Below, in pieces: positions 29,401-34,284 of a DNA stretch of 34,284 nucleotides (the first letter of the stretch is position 1; each line of letters opens with the position of its first letter). The position numbers and the translations under genes are program-made. The notes under the pieces are model-generated. The model was not told the origin of the DNA, searched no databases, and was given only the letters and a program-made list of their open reading frames with translations. The DNA comes from Chara braunii. Lineage: Eukaryota; Streptophyta; Charophyceae; Charales; Characeae. Location: the NCBI GenBank assembly GCA_003427395.1, contig BFEA01000210.1, forward strand, positions 1,499,425 to 1,533,708. The letters are read 5' to 3'.

Positions 29401-30535
29401 TCGTGTACTCGACCGGTCTCAACTTTTTCCCTTCCTGCTGAGCCAACACTGCGCCAATGCCGTATTGGCTTGCGTCAGTGGTTACAACAAATGGACTTTG
29501 GGGGTCGGGTACCATGAAAACCTCATGGTGCGTGAGAGCATGCTTCAAACGCTTGAAAGTTGCCTCACACTCGTCGGTCCAGTCCCATGGTGTGTCAAGT
29601 CGAGTTAGATCAGTCAAGGGAGATGCGATCGTACTATAATTCTTTACGAAGTTGCGGTAATAACCACACATTCCCAAGAATGATCTGACCTCAGTCACAG
29701 ACTGGGGTCGTGGGCAGTCACGTATGCTAGCCACCTTCGCATCTTTGGGCCTAATCCCATCCCCGGATACTTCATGACCCAAGTACAAGATTCGAGTGCG
29801 ACCGAATTCACATTTCTCTTTGTTTATCTTATACCTGTGCTGCCGAAGGAGTGAGAGGACTTTGTGTACATGCTGATCATGCTCCTCGACAGTCTTACTA
29901 AAGATAACTATATCGTTGAGGTACACGACGACGAACTTATCTAAGTAGTCATGGAAGATCCTATTCATGGCGTGCTGGAATGTACCCGACGCATTGCAAA
30001 GGCCAAAGGGCATCACCACAAACTTGTACAGACCGTACCTGGTTTGGAATGCGGTTTCGTGCTGGTCCTCTGGTCTTATGGCAATCTGATGGTAGCCGGA
30101 TTTTAAGTCTATCTTGGTATAGTACTTACACCCCTGCACCCTATCCAATAGGTCATAGATGTGTGGTAGAGGCTTTGCGTTCTTAACGGTGATGGCATTG
30201 AGGCCTCTATAATCAATGCACATCCTTAGTGTTCCCCCTTTCTTTGGAACAAATAAGACTGGTGAGCCAAAGGGGGAAGTGCTAGGCCGAATCCAACCCT
30301 TTTCTGTGAGCTCTTTCAGTTGCCGACGAAGCTCGTCCAACTTGGTCGGAGCCATCCTATAGATTATCCCTTCAGGTGTCTTGCTACCTGGGATGATCTT
30401 TATGGCATGGACAACGTCCTTGTCTACGATTCCTGAGGGTTCCTCGAACAGATCAAGGTACTTAGCGACGATGGTCTCTATCTGTGGGGGTGTTTTAACG
30501 GCCTCCACTTTTGCAGAGACATAGACTAAGTACAT
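29300..30535 (-). pseudogene. Element D reverse transcriptase and RNase H, YLDD changed to YLND
   Basis: This long minus-strand frame holds VDKDVVHAIKIIPGSKTPEG, LKELTEKGWIRPSTSPFGSP, VPKKGGTLRMCIDYRGLNAI, YYTKIDLKSGYHQIAIRPED (first catalytic Asp), MPFGLCNASGTFQHAMNRIF, then VVYLNDIVIFSKT. The second catalytic box has Asn for the first Asp (AAC at 29915-29917, a likely G-to-A change), which should inactivate it. The thumb (YLGHEVSGDGIRPKDAKVAS, RSFLGMCGYYRNFVKNYS) and RNase H (VVTTDASQYGIGAVLAQQEG) follow. The frame starts at an in-frame TAG shared with the protease region. Confidence 0.92.
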
Positions 30536-31186
30536 TCCTTCCTCTTGGTTCTATTTATAATAGTTATAGAAGGCAGATGCGCATAAGCACCCATAGGAGT
30601 CTATTAACCTAGTGGTTTTATACCTAGTGGCTTTATACTTAGCCAGCCTAACGGTCCTCCCATTAGGCAACTCGTGCTTCAACACCTTCTTGTCCCAGTC
30701 AAACTGGGGCTTGGCAACCTCGAGGTAGTACATGCCCAACAACATGTCAAAGGGCAGATCGTTGCTCACCATGAATGATATCTTATGATTTAGCTCTCCT
30801 CCTGGGTAGGAGAAAATGCAGACTACATCTTTAGCGTAGTCCTCCACCATCATGTGCTCTTTGTTGGCCAAAGTAGATGCTACCGGTCTGCTCAGGCGCT
30901 GCACCTGGTCGTTTAGGCGCAGTCTATCAATGCAGCCGCGACTTATAAAGTTTCGCGTGGAGCCAATGTCTACGAAGGCGCCGCACTTGCGACCACCCAC
31001 ACCAACTTCCATAACGAAGTGCTCCCCTCTAGGACCTCTACTCAGTGCCACCCAGGACTCACGAGGGTCCCTTGCCGACCACTCACCTTGAAGGTCCTCT
31101 AAGGCTTCAGACATATCCAACGTACAGAGTATACTTGGGTCCGGATGCGTCCGCAGGGTGACTAAGGAGTCAATAGCTTCAGCCAA
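30536..31186 (-). pseudogene. Element D aspartic protease
   Basis: Continuous minus-strand frame. GRKCGAFVDIGSTRNFISRG is the retropepsin active site, with DIG in place of DT/SG. NDLPFDMLLGMYYLEVAKPQ is the C-terminal block, followed by FDWDKKVLKHELPNG. The frame ends at a TAG (near 30550) directly continuous with the RT frame, so a single nonsense change separates them. Gag-protease continuity upstream is broken by other stops. Confidence 0.85.
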
Positions 31187-31254
31187 CTCTTGAAACGGGG
31201 AAGGTACGTCACCCGCTTCAACGAGAGTAGAAGCAGCTACAACTTCTACCGGCC

Positions 31255-32190
31255 CTAAGTGTTTCCCGAGTTGGAGCTCGTAGAGGCCCTAGACTGAGAA
31301 GAAGGATACCCACCCTTAGAAGGGACCTTTTGCGAGACCTTCGGGTTCTTGCACTTAAACTGTGTACGGCCATACTCGCCGCAGTTTATGCAAGCACCCC
31401 GCTGCCAAGGGTCCCGCCACACTTCTTGTTCCAAACCAACCCTTACCCAAGCAGCTATTTTGTTTGGGTTGGCGGCTTGCCCCTGATTCCTCTGTTGACC
31501 GCCTTTCCCGCGGTCAACTGCCTTAGTCTTAATTGCAGCAGCGAGGTTGCTACCCTCAGCAATTTCCTCGCCGTCTAACTTTGTTCTCTCCACATCTTGT
31601 GGAGCCTTTTTTTTTCTCCCATCCGTAGAAGGGGTCTGAGCACTACCCAACGTAGCCTATAAATCTAGGGCCTTCTTACTGAATGTCTCAAAGGTGTGAT
31701 ACTCACGCCGAGCCTCGCTGGCCAGTAAGTTCTTGATGTCTGTGGGAAGACATCTTAAGAACGTGGTCAATAAGATTTGGGGATTGTATTCCACTCCTGG
31801 GACAACAAGCAGACACTCTACGGTAGTGGTAAGCTCTCGCACTGACTTGTACTTTCTAGCATCAAGCTTTAGAAGCCCATCAGTGGCAATCTGTGTTTGC
31901 TGAGGGTTGTGCCATCGAGCCTCCACTAAGTCCATAAAGCTCTCTAGGGTGTGGGTTTGTGCCCAATCACCCATGTTCCTGTCGAACCCCTTTGAAGCTA
32001 CCAATCCATTCATGATGCAGCAGTTATCACTTCCTCTTCTACCAATGTCCTCTTTGCCCTTACCCACACTGAAACCGTTCTCAACCACATGTCGAGAGCC
32101 TCATCCTTCTTGTCTCCTGAGAAGGTTGGAGGTGGTTTCAGGGGGGTCTTGGGGTACCAAGGTAATTGTTGTCCCGCTGGCGGGACATGT
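31255..32190 (-). pseudogene. Element D gag capsid and zinc knuckle, broken
   Basis: One frame near 32050-32190 carries a capsid start: PKTPLKPPPTFSGDKKDEAL then DMWLRTVSVWVRAKR. A shift and small deletion move it to the frame 32088-31657, with MNGLVASKGFDRNMGDWAQT, ESFMDLVEARWHNPQQTQIA and ILLTTFLRCLPTDIKNLLAS, typical Retrotrans_gag features. After an in-frame stop comes 31650-31255, with a Lys-rich segment and the knuckle CINCGEYGRTQFKC. There the zinc-binding His is Arg (CGT, 31366-31368). Confidence 0.82.
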
Positions 32191-32306
32191 GGTGTAGCTC
32201 CAGTCGTTGGACTAGAGGATGAAGAAGCAACAGTCTAAGATAGAGTTGTTGTTGATGTACCGCTTGGTTGCTGTTCAGACTGAGCGGCATAGGGGCCTGT
32301 CATCGC

Positions 32307-32955
32307 TTATAATGGAAGCAATGGCAAAGCTGTTGTCCAGATCCCCGACCTTTGTAGGGCCTGCAGAATCTGGTCCAGGGTGTCCTGCATGACGTCCATT
32401 TTGCTCTCCATGTGCGTCTGCATGGACAGGACGCTTGCCTTAAGGATCTTTCCTGTAGAGTACAGGGCTGCATCATCTAAACCCTCTAGTGCAGCTAGGT
32501 CTGCCTCCCTACTCTCTAGTCTGGCTCTTCTCTCTCTAATTTCATTTTCGCTCTTAGTAGCTTGCTCGAGTTCCTCTTCTAACCTTAAGCGGATCCTCTC
32601 TACCTGTTGGAGCTCCATCTGCTTCCTTATAAGATGAGGCGGCGGGCTGGACTGCACACCCGCCATCTGACTAGCGCCGACACCTAACGTATTGGAGATT
32701 GACTGCGAGTTGGTCGAATTGGACGGCATGCCCTGACCAGAGGTTGCTGCAGACGTTGCTGAAGCCATTGCTACCCCGCTAGCTGCTGCTGCTTCCCTTG
32801 CAGCCTCAAGCCTATGGGCCCTAGCTTCGACCCTTAGTCTTCTCTGTTCTCCCGGTTGTAGGGCCTGAAACACTCTAGGGATTCTAAGCGACGATAGCCT
32901 TGTTAACCTCCTAGCGTCAGCTGTACCGTCATCCCCAGCTGATCCACTAATCGGC
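32307..32955 (-). pseudogene. Element D gag N-terminal coiled-coil region
   Basis: The minus-strand frame contains QALQPGEQRRLRVEARAHRL, an Ala/Ser-rich linker, and a long charged helix: QMELQQVERIRLRLEEELEQ then ATKSENEIRERRARLESREA. It ends near MESKMDVMQDTLDQILQALQ. Heptad-like spacing suggests a coiled coil, as in many gypsy gag N-termini. The frame is open upstream of the ATG at 32873 to a TAG near 32955, with a further ATG at 33002 in frame behind two stops, so the true start is probably lost. Confidence 0.65.
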
Positions 32956-33002
32956 TAGGCAAACGTTGTCTGCACTAGAGTCCTCTCTGGGACCTACCGC
33001 AT

Positions 33003-34284
33003 ACACAAACTGTACACATAGTCTAAGTCTATCCTGATTAGTTCTACATAGAAGCTTCAAGAAGAACTGACTATGGTAGATTACAGTCCTACTCTAGTCT
33101 GTCTGTTAGGTGTCAGCAGTCTGTCAACCAACTAATCAAAATAAAAATAGACTACTTTGTGCAGATGTATGCACAATGGATATGATAGTGATACAGAGTA
33201 GAGCTCACAATTGGAATCCCCTTCCCCTATATCCAACGTACCTATGGGCGTCATCAAGCGGCAGTGTCTAAGGTGTGCAACCACGGCCCACCCTTGTGCC
33301 CAAGAAGTATGCTTATGACCAGTCCTGCCCTTTGTTTACCCTCGCATGCAACGAGCCTTACGCCTGACTGATCTGGCTGATCAAGAGGCAATTTAAGGAC
33401 AGCCCCCGAGAGTCCTCAGAAATTCTTTAACGTCGCAATCAGGACGACGATCACAGCAAGTGGACAGTTCAGACCCCAACCAGAAATGTTTATAGACGGC
33501 CTGAGAGTGTCTATATAGGACTGGTCAGTCCGCACACCCCTTCTATCAGCGCAGCAAAGAGCCTCAATGGACAAAGCAGCATGGCCTGCATGTACTACTA
33601 CCCATGGGTTGGCATGGCGACCGTGACCCGTGCTTCAACTAGGGCCCTTCAGAGGCACCGCCCTCTCCTGCCAGATGTGCCACCAGGAAGAATGTCGTCT
33701 CTCAAGGTAGAGCGCACACGACTCCTCACCAAAGAGAGGACACTCAAGTTGGACTCACTTCCTCATGGTAAGAAGAGATTGAGAGGTAGATAAGGAATGG
33801 GAACAACGTACCTGGAGTTAGCCGCCCCCAACCACAGATTTCTCACCAATTGGGCCGACGTGGATTTCGATGACCGGTCATTAGCCTCGGTACCACCCAC
33901 AACGCAATGCAGTGCCACCTCAGCCAAAATGCCACGTCAGCATACTCTCATCTACAATACTATAAGAATCGCTAACGTCATATCTACCGGCCCAGGTTAC
34001 GGCCTGGTCACCACCCGCAGACAGCCCAGATCGCAGGCTGATGAGAAACTTTTCTCATCGGCCTGCGATCTGGGCCGTCCACAGGTGGTGACGGCCCTTC
34101 TGCTTTTTCTTTTTTCTTTTCGTTTTTCGGTTGTTTTTTGTCGTTTTTTGTGGAAGGGTTTTTGGGGGCGGCCGGTACGCGCCTACAGCCACTCCACGCC
34201 TACTCTCGCGCCTACGATCCTGCTTTCGCCTACTTGCTACGCCAGGGGCCTACTCCCACCCGCTCGACGTGCTTAGTCCTGCCT
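33003..34284 (-). mobile_element. Probable 5' LTR and leader of element D
   Basis: Non-coding sequence upstream (minus strand) of gag. A TATA-like palindrome, ctatatag, lies at 33511-33518 and tttatagac at 33489-33497. The 34001-34096 palindrome would sit in U3. LTR ends and a primer-binding site were not identified, and no 3' LTR is available to compare. Open frames here (33581-33793, 33797-34276 plus) carry no recognisable domain. Confidence 0.45.
34001..34096. repeat. Near-perfect 96-bp palindrome (hairpin)
   Basis: Inner arms 34024-34048 and 34051-34075 match at 24 of 25 positions around a 2-base loop: gcccagatcgcaggc on the left, gcctgcgatctgggc on the right. Outer arms (ggcctggtcaccacc from 34001, ggtggtgacggcc to 34096) extend the pairing, with mostly transition-type mismatches and a small indel. 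No protein-coding role is evident. Confidence 0.9.

Larger units (their letters stand above)
28860..34284 (-). mobile_element. Element D: Ty3/gypsy retrotransposon lacking integrase
   Basis: Minus-strand element running from the window end downwards: leader/LTR region, gag, protease, RT and RNase H. It then breaks off inside the integrase zinc-binding motif at about 28880, so the integrase core and 3' LTR are missing. Its RT region is the best-preserved coding stretch in the window (one frame from 30535 to about 29390), implying a more recent insertion or less decay than A and B. The upstream boundary lies beyond 34284 or near it. Confidence 0.85.

Noticed and set aside
33797-34276. 159-codon plus-strand open frame near the window end
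   Set aside because: Runs through the palindrome and T-rich sequence and shows no domain; likely chance.

Overview
The window reads as nuclear DNA of a streptophyte (green-plant lineage) with a large, transposon-rich genome. Two things point there: a plant-type Mediator subunit gene (MED33, also called MED5/REF4/RFR1) split into exons on the + strand, and many decayed Ty3/gypsy LTR retrotransposons with chromodomain-type integrases. A charophyte such as Chara is my guess for the organism; the sequence alone does not prove it. The assembly has single Ns at 10104 and 17829 and a 252-base gap at 22169-22420.

Layout. Positions 1-15000 carry three MED33 exons (632-820, 1870-2680, 14630-14824) joined in frame by introns of 1049 and 11949 bp. 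The long intron holds a minus-strand Ty3/gypsy copy, element A (about 4880-13305). Its gag is interrupted by a solo LTR (LTR1, 9425-11477, CTCAT target duplication), which is itself interrupted by a second solo LTR (LTR4, 9939-10842, CTTAG target duplication). This gives three readable layers of insertion inside one intron. A 58-bp piece of 25S rRNA lies at 13411-13468, just after an LTR-like start.

No later MED33 exon is recognisable after 14824. A 42-unit CT microsatellite begins the next intron. Then come a 5'-truncated plus-strand element B (integrase and chromodomain, 15630-16906), another solo LTR of the LTR1 family (LTR2, 18465-19579), a CT/GCGCAGT minisatellite (20380-20905), an AT-rich tract, and a nearly complete but dead plus-strand chromovirus, element C (21837-28553), which ends in a truncated LTR followed by 67 A. 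A minus-strand element D (28860 to the window end) has gag, protease, RT and RNase H but breaks off at the start of integrase.

Functionally there is one host gene, a Mediator tail subunit expected to act in RNA polymerase II transcription and, in land plants, in phenylpropanoid control. Everything else appears to be retroelement debris. All four elements have frameshifts, stops, deletions or lost catalytic residues, so none looks autonomous. If the gene continues beyond the window, its third intron exceeds 19 kb. I found no bacterial-type operons, CRISPR arrays or convincing tRNA genes.
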